In this document: one piece after another, positions 34,424 through 44,055 of the stretch
Layout of the letters: every line of letters starts with the position of its first letter
Position numbering within the stretch: position 1 is the stretch's first letter
Origin: an uncultured Varibaculum sp.
GTDB lineage: Bacteria > Actinomycetota > Actinomycetes > Actinomycetales > Actinomycetaceae
Assembly: GCF_902489465.1 (NCBI RefSeq)
Contig: NZ_CABTZZ010000010.1
Span: 1 to 63,213 of the forward strand
DNA: 63,213 bases
Direction of reading: 5' to 3'
Notes under the pieces: model-generated
Database searches by the model: none
The model's input: the letters and a program-made list of their open reading frames with translations, nothing else
Told to the model about the DNA's origin: nothing
Made by a program: the position numbers and the translations under genes

Positions 34424-35416
34424 ATGTCCAAAGAACGTGCCAATTCCCTCTATCCCGCGTCGATGCTTACTCGCCGCTCGAAAGTCGGGATTGTAGGTGC
34501 CGGATTCGTAGGAACCGCACTGGCTTACGCCTGCCAAATCAAGGGCGCGGCGCGCGAAATCGCGCTCTTTGATATTAATAAAGCCAAAGTAGAGGCGGAG
34601 GCACTAGACCTTGCCCACGGGATTCAATTTACCCCCGCAGCTTCAATCTCCGGATCCGATGACGTGGAAGTACTCCGCGACTCCGATGTCATCGTGATTA
34701 CTGCCGGTCCCCAGCAAAAACCCGGGCAATCCCGCCTGGATATGGTGCAAGCGATGGCAAACATCATGCACTCGATCCTGCCGAAAGTGTTAAACGTGGC
34801 ACCCGATGCCATCTATATTCTGGTTTCCAACCCGGTAGACATCGCCACCTATATGGCCTTAAAGATGAGCGGTTTACCCTCGCACCAGGTATTTGGTTCC
34901 GGCACCGTGCTCGATACCTCCCGGATGCGCTACCTGATCTCCCAAGAAACGGGAGTGGCGGTTCAAAATATACACGCCTATATCGCCGGTGAACATGGTG
35001 ACTCAGAGGTACCTTTGTGGTCTAGCGCCGAGATTGGTAACGTGCCGCTGTCGCGTTGGGGAGCCACAATCAACGGCGGAATTTTCGATGATAAGTTGCG
35101 TAAACGGATCTCCAAAGACGTCGTGGAATCGGCCTATCGGATTATCGATGGTAAAGGGGTAACTAACTTCGCGATTGGTCTGGCAGTCACCAATATTATT
35201 TCTGCAGTTATGCGCGATGAGGATCGGGTACTGACGGTATCGTCACTGCTTGACAACTGGAATGGGATTTCTGGAGTATGTATGGCAGCTCCCACTCTGG
35301 TGGGGCGTTCCGGGGTAGGGCGCGTACTGGATCCGCCCATCACCCTCGACGAACGCGATGCGCTGACCCGCAGCGCCGAAAAACTCTCAGAAGTCGCTAA
35401 GACCGTAGGACTCTAG
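34424..35416 (+). CDS. ldh: L-lactate dehydrogenase
   Basis: NAD-dependent reduction of pyruvate to L-lactate, a fermentative end step. The protein has 330 residues. NAD-binding GAGFVGTALAYA is near the start, the substrate loop region shows GPQQKPGQSRLDM, and VSNPVDIATY and the catalytic His motif GEHGDSEVPLW (lactate rather than malate type context) are present. ATG 34424 has an aaggag site 6 nt upstream, which is better than GTG 34394. It is convergent with the sensor kinase gene. Confidence 0.94.
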   Translation: MSKERANSLYPASMLTRRSKVGIVGAGFVGTALAYACQIKGAAREIALFDINKAKVEAEALDLAHGIQFTPAASISGSDDVEVLRDSDVIVITAGPQQKPGQSRLDMVQAMANIMHSILPKVLNVAPDAIYILVSNPVDIATYMALKMSGLPSHQVFGSGTVLDTSRMRYLISQETGVAVQNIHAYIAGEHGDSEVPLWSSAEIGNVPLSRWGATINGGIFDDKLRKRISKDVVESAYRIIDGKGVTNFAIGLAVTNIISAVMRDEDRVLTVSSLLDNWNGISGVCMAAPTLVGRSGVGRVLDPPITLDERDALTRSAEKLSEVAKTVGL

Positions 35417-35431
35417 AAGCAGTCAGCTTGC

Positions 35432-35462
35432 GGGAAGTGTCCCTAACCTAGGGGCACTTCCC
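35432..35462. terminator. bidirectional hairpin between ldh and the kinase gene
   Basis: GGGAAGTGTCCC (35432-35443) pairs with GGGGCACTTCCC (35451-35462) with one wobble around a 7-nt loop. It overlaps the last codons of the kinase gene and can serve both convergent transcripts. Confidence 0.65.
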
Positions 35463-37236
35463 AGACTACCTGTAAGCCATGTGGAGACGCCGGCTGGGTA
35501 AAACAGATGCCCCCATGGCGGCGGGCACGACTTTTCAAGTTATCAAGGCCAGAGCGTCTGGTAACTGCCGGATCTAGGCCGTGTCCATCATCGGTCACCA
35601 CCACTCGTACAGAACCGTTGGTGCCCATACCATTAATGCTCACCACTACTTGCGCCGAGGACGCGCCCGCATGGCGGGCGGTATTAGATAAAGTTTCGCG
35701 AACCACCGCCACCACGTCATCAGAAATATCGTGTCCCACTCGCTGGTCGGCCTCTGCAATCAAGAGTTCTTCATGAGAAGGATCAGAGGCAGAGAGAATC
35801 TCGCCATCAATATCTAAAACGAAAGAGGGCGCGAACCCCAACAGGCGACGAGCCAAGGATGCTTCGCGGCGCAACCGCTCCACTAAATCAACTGCCGCAT
35901 CAGGTTCTCTCAGGTTGTGGACAATTGCGCGGATCTGTCTAACCGAGTCGTCAACGCTAGCTAAAGCATCTTGCATCAAAGATTCAGCGCGCGCCGCATC
36001 CAGATCAGCTCCGCTAGCTAAGTCTGCTCGGATCCGTTCCAGTTGCATCCCAGTTGCAAAAAGCTGTTGAATTGCCAGGTCATGAAGATCTTCACCAATC
36101 TTGGCGCGTTCATCTAACAAAGTGGCAATATTGGCAGCGTGCTTGGCGCCCGCGATCTCCAAAGCTAGAGCTGCCTGCGTCGCAACCTGCTCCGCCATTT
36201 CTAATACCGCCGGATCGAACTCAGGTTTATCCGGCAGACGCAGCAGCAACAAAACGCCAATCGCATGGGAACCCGCCAGGAGGGGAGCATATAGCGCTGC
36301 CCCAAAACGAGATAACTCCTTGACCCGTAGAGTGGTGGCTCGCGCCAAGGAATCGACAATCAAACCTTGACCCTCTGCTAGTACCGTGCGAGCACGCCCA
36401 TGCGGGGGGAAAGTGACCCCAATTAGGTCTGCAGATCCATATCCAGACGCGATTTCGCACACCCAGGAATCTCCCACTGAAGGGAGTATCAGTAACGCGG
36501 TATCGGCTTCCGCAACTTCCCGGACAGATTTCGCAATGAACTGGAGTGCGTCCTCTTCCTCGGTTCCCTCTAATAGGATCGTGGTGAGCTGCTGAGAAAC
36601 CCGGGTCCAGCGTTCGCGGGATCGCGAGACTTCATAGAGACGCGAATTCTCTACTGCTACCGCTGCTAAGATCGCTAATCCCGACACATAAGCTAAGTCC
36701 TGCTGGCTATAGCCGCCCGGACGGTTACATAAATATAGGCGTCCATATACCTGTTCATGGATCCGCAGAGGTACTCCCAAAAAATTGGTCATCTCCGGGT
36801 GCTTGGGCGGGTAACCAGTAAAATGGGGATTGGAGTGTAAATCATTGGAAATAATGCCGTTATCCAGAGGAATATCCCCGATGATCCCGCGACCTACCGG
36901 AGGATCGCCAAGAGATTTTCGCTGCTGCTTACTGACCCCATGGGTATAGAAATCACTAGTTTCGCCTCGAGAATCCAGAATCGACAATGCTCCGTAGGGA
37001 GAGGAAGTGACTTCACAAGCTTGGTCTACAAAAGACTGCAAGACTTTGTCTTGCTCCAGGTTGCCCATCAATTGCAGCACGGAGGAAATTAGACGGGTGC
37101 TATCTTCCGGTAGGGGAGAGCGATGTGCCAGATCAAGGTTTTTTCCAGTAGAAGAATCTGGCTGTGAAGACGAAAGTGTCTCCCTTGCTTCCGTCTCTAA
37201 GGGGGGAACCGGGAAAGAAGACTGCTTAGAAGACAT
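35443..37236 (-). CDS. DevS/DosS-like GAF-domain sensor histidine kinase
   Basis: A 597-residue cytosolic kinase with two GAF domains (about 60-205 and 225-360), a HisKA_3 dimerisation domain and a HATPase. The phospho-acceptor His is in GEDLHDLAIQQLFATG, the ATPase N box in RETLSNTARHAGA and the G1 box in TDDGHGLD. GAF-A contains GYPPKHPEMTNFLGVPLR, aligning with the haem-binding His region of mycobacterial DevS/DosS, so haem-based O2, NO or CO sensing is plausible. The gene overlaps cydC by 11 bp. No response regulator gene is adjacent. Confidence 0.87.
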   Translation of the reverse strand: MSSKQSSFPVPPLETEARETLSSSQPDSSTGKNLDLAHRSPLPEDSTRLISSVLQLMGNLEQDKVLQSFVDQACEVTSSPYGALSILDSRGETSDFYTHGVSKQQRKSLGDPPVGRGIIGDIPLDNGIISNDLHSNPHFTGYPPKHPEMTNFLGVPLRIHEQVYGRLYLCNRPGGYSQQDLAYVSGLAILAAVAVENSRLYEVSRSRERWTRVSQQLTTILLEGTEEEDALQFIAKSVREVAEADTALLILPSVGDSWVCEIASGYGSADLIGVTFPPHGRARTVLAEGQGLIVDSLARATTLRVKELSRFGAALYAPLLAGSHAIGVLLLLRLPDKPEFDPAVLEMAEQVATQAALALEIAGAKHAANIATLLDERAKIGEDLHDLAIQQLFATGMQLERIRADLASGADLDAARAESLMQDALASVDDSVRQIRAIVHNLREPDAAVDLVERLRREASLARRLLGFAPSFVLDIDGEILSASDPSHEELLIAEADQRVGHDISDDVVAVVRETLSNTARHAGASSAQVVVSINGMGTNGSVRVVVTDDGHGLDPAVTRRSGLDNLKSRARRHGGICFTQPASPHGLQVVWEVPLG

Positions 37237-39037
37237 CTACTTGCTCCTGACGTAGGCTCCAAGCATATCCGGGGTGGTTTTCAGCCAGCTCCCGGTGCGT
37301 TCCCTGAGCTACGAAAGTTGCCGGTTCCTCTAGACGCCCATGTGGCTTGTCCATGATAAAAACCTGATCCGCTTGGTCGAGCGGGGTTAGCCTATGGGTT
37401 ACCAGGATGACTCCGCGTTTATGCTCCTTACTACCGGCAGTAAGTAAATCTCGCAGCAGCGCATCAGCGGTTTCGGGATCCAAGTGTTCTCCGGGCTCAT
37501 CAAGCGCCAATAGCGGTGCTTTCGCTGCCAAAGCGCGAGCCAAGAGAATACGGCGGCGTTCTCCACCTGAAATGGTAGTGGCTCCGGATCCTAACTCGGT
37601 TTCTATACCCGCCGGTAGAGAAGCTAGCCATTCCGCCAAACCTGCTTCTTTCAACAATTCTTCGGCCTCGGCAGGAGTAAGCTCCCCATTGGCTACCCGC
37701 AGATTCTCCAAAATGGTGGTCTCGAAAATATGGGCATCCTCAGGGGTGATCACGAAACTTGCGGCAGCTTGCAGACGTGGCAGCGAGAAAACATCAGCCC
37801 CATCAATTTTTACGGTGCCAGAAACTGGTTTCAGCAGGCCAGCCAGGGTATAAAGCAAAGTAGTTTTCCCAATGCCCGACTGGCCGACAATTGCCAAGTG
37901 ATCCCCGGGAGCCAAACGCAGATTGATATCAGTAGCCACCACCGGGCCGCCCGGCCAGCCGATAGCAAGATCCTTAGCCTCTAAAATGCTCGCTGCACTG
38001 GGATCGCGGGTGGTATTAGCATTTTCTTCTTCCTCTCGTTCCGCCTTTATTTCTGCTTCCGCCGGCAGCATATTCATGATTCTCACCGCCGAAGTTGCAG
38101 AGATAACTAGCTGCTGAGCAGCCGGTCCTAACTGGGCGGTTCCCTCGAAAGCAGAAAGGGGAGTAAGCGCCAGCACCGCCAACATTACTTCGGGGATCGC
38201 TTGCTGATTGACCGCAAAAATCCCGAAATAGGCGGCCATGATCACTGCCATGAGCATCCCAAACACATCTATAGCTGCCGCCCAAGCTGCTGGTTTCGCG
38301 GTAGCGTCTTTAGCGTCATAAAGCTGATCTTCAAGCTCGGATAATCCCGAAAGTACCTGCTGGGTTTGCCCATCAACCGTGATTTGAGCGGCACCATCAA
38401 CAACAGTCATTGCCACTTCGGAGATACGGGAGCGGCTTTCAGTTTCTCGGCGCTGGGCAATCCGGGTAGAACGAATAGTAAATAACGGGCCGACCACTCC
38501 CGAAAGCAACAGCCCCAGAGCCAAAAATAGGCCGGCACGCCAATCCACTAGAGAAATCCCCACTACCGTAATTATCCCCACGATAGTGGCTACCATTGCA
38601 GGCAGTAAACTTTTGACCACGAAATCGCCGATATTATCAACATCGGTTCCCATCCGGTCAAGAATATCTCCGCGCCGTAAACTTGCGATCCGGGCAGTGT
38701 CAGAGTGTGACAGGGTCTTATATAGATTAGTGCGCAAAGTCGTCATCCCCGAGACCCCCAACTGGTGGGAGGCCAGGCGCTCTAAATAGCGGAAGACTGC
38801 TTTAGAAATCCCAAAGAAACGCACCGATACTACTGCTACCTCTAGGTAGAGGACGGGAGGCATCTGCGAGGCACGCGCAATCAACCAGGCGGCGGTAGCG
38901 CCCAGGGCGATCGAGGCACCCAGTCCTGCGGCACCCAAAAAACAGGCGAGGAACAAAGTTCCCGGTTTAAGTTCCAGTAGTTTTATTGCCCGTTTGAGTG
39001 CTTGGCGTTCTTCGGTAGTAATAAACCAAGTCTTCAT
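37226..39037 (-). CDS. cydC: ABC transporter CydC (cytochrome bd assembly)
   Basis: One half of the heterodimeric CydDC exporter, needed to assemble bd oxidase; it has been linked to thiol and haem transport. The 603 residues comprise an N-terminal six-helix ABC transporter membrane domain (about 20-300) and an ATPase domain with Walker A GQSGIGKTT, signature SGGERRRILLARAL and Walker B LLALDEPGEHLD. Its ATG directly follows the cydD stop (TAAATG). The 3' end overlaps the kinase gene start, so cydDC and the kinase are one unit. Confidence 0.9.
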   Translation of the reverse strand: MKTWFITTEERQALKRAIKLLELKPGTLFLACFLGAAGLGASIALGATAAWLIARASQMPPVLYLEVAVVSVRFFGISKAVFRYLERLASHQLGVSGMTTLRTNLYKTLSHSDTARIASLRRGDILDRMGTDVDNIGDFVVKSLLPAMVATIVGIITVVGISLVDWRAGLFLALGLLLSGVVGPLFTIRSTRIAQRRETESRSRISEVAMTVVDGAAQITVDGQTQQVLSGLSELEDQLYDAKDATAKPAAWAAAIDVFGMLMAVIMAAYFGIFAVNQQAIPEVMLAVLALTPLSAFEGTAQLGPAAQQLVISATSAVRIMNMLPAEAEIKAEREEEENANTTRDPSAASILEAKDLAIGWPGGPVVATDINLRLAPGDHLAIVGQSGIGKTTLLYTLAGLLKPVSGTVKIDGADVFSLPRLQAAASFVITPEDAHIFETTILENLRVANGELTPAEAEELLKEAGLAEWLASLPAGIETELGSGATTISGGERRRILLARALAAKAPLLALDEPGEHLDPETADALLRDLLTAGSKEHKRGVILVTHRLTPLDQADQVFIMDKPHGRLEEPATFVAQGTHRELAENHPGYAWSLRQEQVDVF

Positions 39038-40819
39038 TTATTCCAACCCCCGGGTCGATCCTAAGAATTCAGGAATCTCCGCTTCACTGGCACGCGCTGC
39101 CTGCGGCTCGCTATCCCGATACTTGTCCACCTCCGCAGCGGTAAAGGCCGCCGAGGATATCCGTACTACCTGGTCTGCTATCTGGGCTAATTCTTTGCGG
39201 TGGGCAATTAAAACCACGGTTTTACCCGCATCTTTTAACTGCTCTACTACTTGTGCCACCTGGGCAACCAAGTGGGCATCTAAGTGGGCAGAAGGCTCAT
39301 CGAGGGCGATTAACTGCTTGGTGGACAGCAAGGCGCGCACCAAAGCTAGGCGCTGACGTTGTCCTACCGAAAGGCCTTCCCCGCCCGCGCGCAAGAACGT
39401 GTTCCAGCCTGCAGGTAGTTTTGCTACTACCTCTGCAAAGCCGGCAAGACTAGCGGCGCGGCGCACCTGTTCACCTGGTTCCCCATTTGGGAACAGTTCC
39501 TTCAGGTGGGCGGGGCTCTCCGCAACGTTTTGAGCCAGAGTACCTGGCAATAGCAGCGGCATCTGGGGAAGCCAAGAAGTTTGCTCCCACCAAGAATCCG
39601 CAGAGACTTCAGCTAGATCCATGGTTTTACCTGAAGAAGTGGTCAAGGTAATCTGGCCGCGATCGGTAGAGAGCTGTTTTAATAACGCCATCACGGTAGT
39701 GGTTTTACCTTCCCCGGATTTACCCACCAAGGCGGTGATGGTAGCCGGTTCAATCACCAAGTTCACGGCATTAGGTGCCCAGGCACCCCGCGCTCGCATC
39801 CCCAGATCACTCAAGGTAATAGTAGTTTCTTTTAAGTTAGGAGCCGGCTGGTCACCCCCAGTAGCCGGGGGAGTTTCCAAAATTTCAAAAGCCGATTGGG
39901 AAGCTGCCAGCCCATCAGCTGAAGCGTGGAAGAATTTACCAACTTCGCGTACCGGCGCATATACCTCGGGAGCCAACATAATCGCGATTAATCCGGTGTA
40001 AAGGTCAAGACCGCCACTTACCATCCGCAGTCCTACGGTAACTGCCACAATTGCTACTGAAAGGATAGAAATAAACTCCAGCACTGCTCCTGACAAGAAC
40101 GCGATGCGTAGAGTTGCCATCGTAGTTTGGGTATAGGTTTTGCCAATGGAGGAAATCTGTTTTTCTGGTCCGCGGTGCCTGCCCAGACTCTTCAAAGTGG
40201 CAAGGCCGGCAATCAGATCCAGGAGCTGCCGCCCTAAATGTTGCATAGTTGCCAGACGGCGATCAGAAGCAGTCTGCGTCATCAGCCCGATGATCACCAT
40301 AAACACCGGTATCAAAGGGATAGTAATCATTGCCACCAGTGCTGACCAAAAATCCATCACCGCCATCACCACTAAAACCAGGGGAGTGACCGTAACCGCC
40401 AAAATCAATTGCGGAATATAGTCGACAAAATATGGCCCCAGTTTTTCTAGGCCGCGGGTAGCTAGCGTTACCGTGTCGGTACCTTTACGTGCCAGCCAAC
40501 GCGGTCCCAGTTTCAGGCAGTGGGCAAGTACTTGAGATCGCAGTTCGCGAATCGCTTTCTTAGCAGCTCTATGTTGATGATTGGAGCGAAAATAGGTGAG
40601 TCCTACCCGTGCCAGGGAAACAATCGCCAGCCAAAAAGCGAAGTGAGCAACCTGATCCCAAGACTGGCGTAAAGATATTACCGGAGAAATTAAGGCAGAA
40701 ATTAGGAAGCATTGGGCGATAACTAGTCCTGCTTGGATAATGCCGGTGACTGCGGTGATGGCGATAGCTAGACGCGCCGACCGGGCATATTTCAGCAGTT
40801 TCGGATCAAGTGGTTTCAA
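39038..40819 (-). CDS. cydD: ABC transporter CydD (cytochrome bd assembly)
   Basis: The other half of CydDC. It has 593 residues, with a membrane domain (about 15-310) including the conserved KWLARKGTDTVTL-like segment, here PRWLARKGTDTVTLATRG, followed by an ATPase with Walker A GKSGEGKTT, signature LSVGQRQRLALVRALL and Walker B LIALDEPSAHLD. It is the first gene of the cydDC-kinase unit, separated from cydAB by a 469-bp region with a terminator and two repeat elements. Confidence 0.9.
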   Translation of the reverse strand: MKPLDPKLLKYARSARLAIAITAVTGIIQAGLVIAQCFLISALISPVISLRQSWDQVAHFAFWLAIVSLARVGLTYFRSNHQHRAAKKAIRELRSQVLAHCLKLGPRWLARKGTDTVTLATRGLEKLGPYFVDYIPQLILAVTVTPLVLVVMAVMDFWSALVAMITIPLIPVFMVIIGLMTQTASDRRLATMQHLGRQLLDLIAGLATLKSLGRHRGPEKQISSIGKTYTQTTMATLRIAFLSGAVLEFISILSVAIVAVTVGLRMVSGGLDLYTGLIAIMLAPEVYAPVREVGKFFHASADGLAASQSAFEILETPPATGGDQPAPNLKETTITLSDLGMRARGAWAPNAVNLVIEPATITALVGKSGEGKTTTVMALLKQLSTDRGQITLTTSSGKTMDLAEVSADSWWEQTSWLPQMPLLLPGTLAQNVAESPAHLKELFPNGEPGEQVRRAASLAGFAEVVAKLPAGWNTFLRAGGEGLSVGQRQRLALVRALLSTKQLIALDEPSAHLDAHLVAQVAQVVEQLKDAGKTVVLIAHRKELAQIADQVVRISSAAFTAAEVDKYRDSEPQAARASEAEIPEFLGSTRGLE

Positions 40820-40913
40820 AGCAAGTATCCTCCATGCAATTAATGGGACTATTTTCCCACACGAACCTGAAAACTCTAAACCTAGTTCATCGAGTAGTCG
40901 TTGCTTACGCGCG

Positions 40914-41005
40914 GGGACTGGGGTAGAAAAAGTACTCGGGGGACCCCGGTGAGCCTTGCTTCGCTCGGCTCAAGCCCCCTCTCGCATCTTTTTCTACCCC
41001 AGCCC
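40914..41005 (+). repeat. palindromic element A3
   Basis: A perfect 15-bp outer stem, CTGGGGTAGAAAAAG with CTTTTTCTACCCCAG, is different from that of A1. The core TACTCGGGGGACCCCGGTGA and CCCCCTCTCGCAT is nearly identical to A1. Confidence 0.85.
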
Positions 41006-41021
41006 GGTTACCCCGGGGTTG

Positions 41022-41123
41022 GGGGGGGCTAGGTTTTATCCGAGTGGGTGCGGTGGGCATAAGAATTCAGAAAACGTCGCTACGTTTTCTGAATTCTTGG
41101 GCGGGAGGAAAAATCTAGCCCTC
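41022..41123 (-). repeat. palindromic element B5
   Basis: Read on the minus strand this is a complete family B copy. A perfect 17-bp inner stem, AAGAATTCAGAAAACGT with ACGTTTTCTGAATTCTT, has a 4-nt loop. Outer arms share GGGGGCTAGGTTTT and AAAAATCTAGCCCTC. Internal motifs TTATCCGAGTGGGTGCGGTG and GGGCGGGAGG are conserved. Confidence 0.88.
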
Positions 41124-41184
41124 ATACCCTCGTTCCGACCACTTTCCGCCCAGCCTTCTATGAGGTCAATAGTCGCGGGAGTAA

Positions 41185-41228
41185 AAATAGTGCTGGTCTT
41201 GGCTATTTAGCCAAGACCAGCACTATTT
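41185..41228 (-). terminator. cydAB terminator
   Basis: A perfect 20-bp stem, starting AAATAGTGCTGGTCTTGGCT, has a 4-nt ATTT loop and on the minus strand is followed by a TTTTTA run. It lies 60 bp after the cydB stop. Confidence 0.9.
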
Positions 41229-41288
41229 ATTCAGTTTTGATTAATCGACAGTTGGCAGGAAGTTATCTGTCAAGTGCCGATTATTTGC

Positions 41289-42425
41289 TTAGCTTTCCGC
41301 GAGGAAAGAAGCACCCTGACGAATCTTGTCCCAAGGTAAGCCCGGGTTTTCATCGAGATCCTCAAGGGTCACTTTCAGCGGCATCCGAGTGTAGCTCCAG
41401 TAGGTGTAACCCAAAACGATGGGCACAACCACCAGTGCAATCACGAGCATGATAGCCAAAGTGGACTGCGAGGAGGAAGCATCCCAAATAGTCAGAGAGA
41501 ACTCCGGCTTAATGGAAGACTTCATCGCATTGGGCGCCATCGCGGTAAAGATCCACGCTACCGCTCCCGCGATCCCGACGGAGTGGGCGAGCAAAGTACC
41601 CCATTCGGAGCCACGAAGCGCCATTAGAACGGTGACGATGAAAGCCAGAGCCGCAATGATTAACGGGATCCAAGCCATCGCCTGGGAGGCGTATAGGAAC
41701 TGTCCCCAAAGCGCGGCAATCGCTACCAGCGCGGTGTCCGCGATCGCGAACTTTCCGAGCAGGTTCTTAGCGCGATTCTGAACTTCACCGGTAGTGCGCA
41801 GCGCCAAGAAAGCCAAGCCCTGAGTGGCGAAGACCAACGCTAGCATGACCCCACCCGCAATGGTGTAGGGGGTGAGCAGCGAAAGGAATACGCTACCGAG
41901 GGGAGCGCCCTGGGAAGTGAAGTTATGTACGTGCTTGCTGAGGTCAGTAGCTCCCGCCACGGCTTCACCCGGGGTGTTGAACTGGGTGACCGCAATATTC
42001 ATCCCCTGCACCAGGTTGGCAAATGCCACCCCGAACAGAATCGGAACTAGCCAGGCCACTATGGACTGCCAGCTATCCCAGCGGCCACGCCAGGCAGCCG
42101 AAGACACCTTAGTGCGCCACTCAATCGCACAAATACGGACGATCAAGCAGAACAGGATGAGGAACAGAGCCAGGTACATGCCAGAGAACATGGTGGCGTA
42201 CCATTCCGGGAACGCCGCGAAAGTCGCGCCTCCAGCGGTCAACAACCAAACCTCGTTACCATCCCAAACTGGGCCGAAGGTTTTCTGTACTTGAGTGCGT
42301 TCCCGGTCGGTCTTGGCAACCATCGGCATTACCATACCGGCGCCTACGCCAAACCCTTCCAATACCAGATAGCCAGTCCATAGGACGGCGATCAGGATGA
42401 ACCAAATAACTTGAAGAATAGTCAT
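41289..42425 (-). CDS. cydB: cytochrome bd ubiquinol/menaquinol oxidase subunit II
   Basis: Subunit II of cytochrome bd, a high-affinity terminal oxidase. The 378 residues contain about eight membrane helices. The start MTILQVIWFILIAVLWTGYLVLEGFGVGAGM and the segment GPVWDGNEVWLLTAGGATFAAFPEWYATMFSGMY (residues about 50-85) are diagnostic of CydB. It begins 21 bp after cydA and ends 60 bp before a strong terminator. It requires CydA for the haem centres. Confidence 0.95.
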   Translation of the reverse strand: MTILQVIWFILIAVLWTGYLVLEGFGVGAGMVMPMVAKTDRERTQVQKTFGPVWDGNEVWLLTAGGATFAAFPEWYATMFSGMYLALFLILFCLIVRICAIEWRTKVSSAAWRGRWDSWQSIVAWLVPILFGVAFANLVQGMNIAVTQFNTPGEAVAGATDLSKHVHNFTSQGAPLGSVFLSLLTPYTIAGGVMLALVFATQGLAFLALRTTGEVQNRAKNLLGKFAIADTALVAIAALWGQFLYASQAMAWIPLIIAALAFIVTVLMALRGSEWGTLLAHSVGIAGAVAWIFTAMAPNAMKSSIKPEFSLTIWDASSSQSTLAIMLVIALVVVPIVLGYTYWSYTRMPLKVTLEDLDENPGLPWDKIRQGASFLAES

Positions 42426-42446
42426 CTCTTTGATCTCCTATCTGAC

Positions 42447-43982
42447 TTAGTAAGCGAAGCTGAGGTTCTTGCCGGCGTCCTCGCCATGTACTGCTTTTTC
42501 ATTGGCAGTGACGTGGACACCTTCCTTAACGTAACGCTTAATCAACAGGAACCAGACGATGCCTAGTGCCAGGTAGATAAGCGTGAAGCCCAGCAGGGTA
42601 ACCAGTACCTGCCATGCGGGAACTGCGAACGAGAGCCCATGTTCGGTAAGCATAAATACCGAGGATCCATCGATTTCCATATCGACTGGATGCACGATAA
42701 AGGGCTGACGACCCCATTCGGTAAATAGCCAGCCGAAGGTGGTGGCTAGATAAGGCATCGGCAAACACCAGATAGCAAACTTGCCCAATCCGGTGGACTT
42801 GGAAATCTTGCCGCCCTTGGTGGCGATTAGACCCCAGATTGCCAGGATCGCCGAGAAGATGCCGAATAGCATCATCAAACGGAAGCTCCAGAAGCTGAAG
42901 ATAATGTTCGGGCTGAAGTCAACCGGTTGCGACTGCATATCGTATCCGCGCTGGCTGAGGATCTCAGAGAACATGGATCCGTACTTCTGGTTCAAGGTGT
43001 CCAGACCCTCTACCTTTCCGGTAAAGCTATTGGTAGCCATGAAGGAGTAGACTCCGGGAACTTCACCAATCTTGGTGATGTCCTTACAGGTGGCATCCAG
43101 TGGCCCAAAAGCAGCAATTGTGAAGGGCGCGCCCTGCCCGGCATTCGGAGTCTCACATAGAGCCTCGGCGGCAGCCATCTTTGCAGGCTGATCCTTGGCA
43201 ACGAGCTGGCCTTGAATGTGTCCGGTGACTGCAGTTAACAGCCCGCCAACGATCATGACGACCATGCCGAAGCGAGCAATCGGACGCCAAATATCACGAG
43301 CCTCGGTTTCAGCGCCGGCATTGGCCGAGCGAACCATCCACCAGATAGCAATGCCGGCAACGAAGGTACCGACCAGCAACCAGGAGGTAGTCAGAACGTG
43401 AGTGTAGGCCGCCCATAGTACCGGGTTAAGCAATACCTGGAAGAATCCGGATAGGCCGTCCAGCTGTGCACGACCGGTTTCCGGATCGAAAGTTGCGCCT
43501 ACCGGATGCTGCATCCAGGAGTTTGCCCCGATAATCCATAGGGCAGAAGTGTTTACCCCTACGAACACTAGCCAGGCACAGGTGAGGTGGGCTTTCTTTG
43601 ATAGTCGACCCCAACCGAAGATCCACAATCCCAGGAAGGTGGACTCCATAAAGAAAGAGATAAGAGCCTCACACGCTAGCGGCGCACCGAAGATGTCGCC
43701 CACGAAGCGGGAGTACTCAGACCAGTTCATACCGAACTGGAATTCTTGCACGATACCGGTAGCCACACCGAGTGCAAAGTTAATTAGGAACAGTTTCCCA
43801 AAGAACCGTGTCGCCTTCAGCCAATATTCCTCACCGGTTTTGTGCCATTTTGTTTGCATAATGGCAACAAGGAGGGACATGCCGATGGTGAACGGAACCA
43901 GGATGAAATGGTAGACGGTAGTAATACCGAACTGCCATCGCGCCAACATAGTGGCATCTAATGCTGTTGAAGCAATAGTCAT
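42447..43982 (-). CDS. cydA: cytochrome bd ubiquinol/menaquinol oxidase subunit I
   Basis: Subunit I carries haems b558, b595 and d and the quinol site, reducing O2 to water without proton pumping. The 511 residues include the N-terminal LARWQFGITTVYHFILVPFTIGMS (haem ligand His), LLNPVLWAAYTHVLTTSWLLVG (second His), the Q-loop with KDQPAKMAAAEAL, and the GRQPFIV segment. It is the first gene of cydAB. A perfect palindrome lies about 74 bp upstream of its ATG. Confidence 0.95.
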   Translation of the reverse strand: MTIASTALDATMLARWQFGITTVYHFILVPFTIGMSLLVAIMQTKWHKTGEEYWLKATRFFGKLFLINFALGVATGIVQEFQFGMNWSEYSRFVGDIFGAPLACEALISFFMESTFLGLWIFGWGRLSKKAHLTCAWLVFVGVNTSALWIIGANSWMQHPVGATFDPETGRAQLDGLSGFFQVLLNPVLWAAYTHVLTTSWLLVGTFVAGIAIWWMVRSANAGAETEARDIWRPIARFGMVVMIVGGLLTAVTGHIQGQLVAKDQPAKMAAAEALCETPNAGQGAPFTIAAFGPLDATCKDITKIGEVPGVYSFMATNSFTGKVEGLDTLNQKYGSMFSEILSQRGYDMQSQPVDFSPNIIFSFWSFRLMMLFGIFSAILAIWGLIATKGGKISKSTGLGKFAIWCLPMPYLATTFGWLFTEWGRQPFIVHPVDMEIDGSSVFMLTEHGLSFAVPAWQVLVTLLGFTLIYLALGIVWFLLIKRYVKEGVHVTANEKAVHGEDAGKNLSFAY

Positions 43983-44055
43983 TCTGCTCGCCTTTCCGTT
44001 TCTAGTCGGTTTAGAAGTCGTTGCCCGATATGAGCTTGCTTATACCAAAGCCCAT

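Larger units (their letters stand above)
40820..41288. other. cydB-cydD intergenic region
   Basis: A 469-bp region with no supportable gene. In the minus-strand direction it holds the cydAB terminator, then element B5, then element A3, then about 95 bp that should contain the cydD promoter. Confidence 0.65.
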
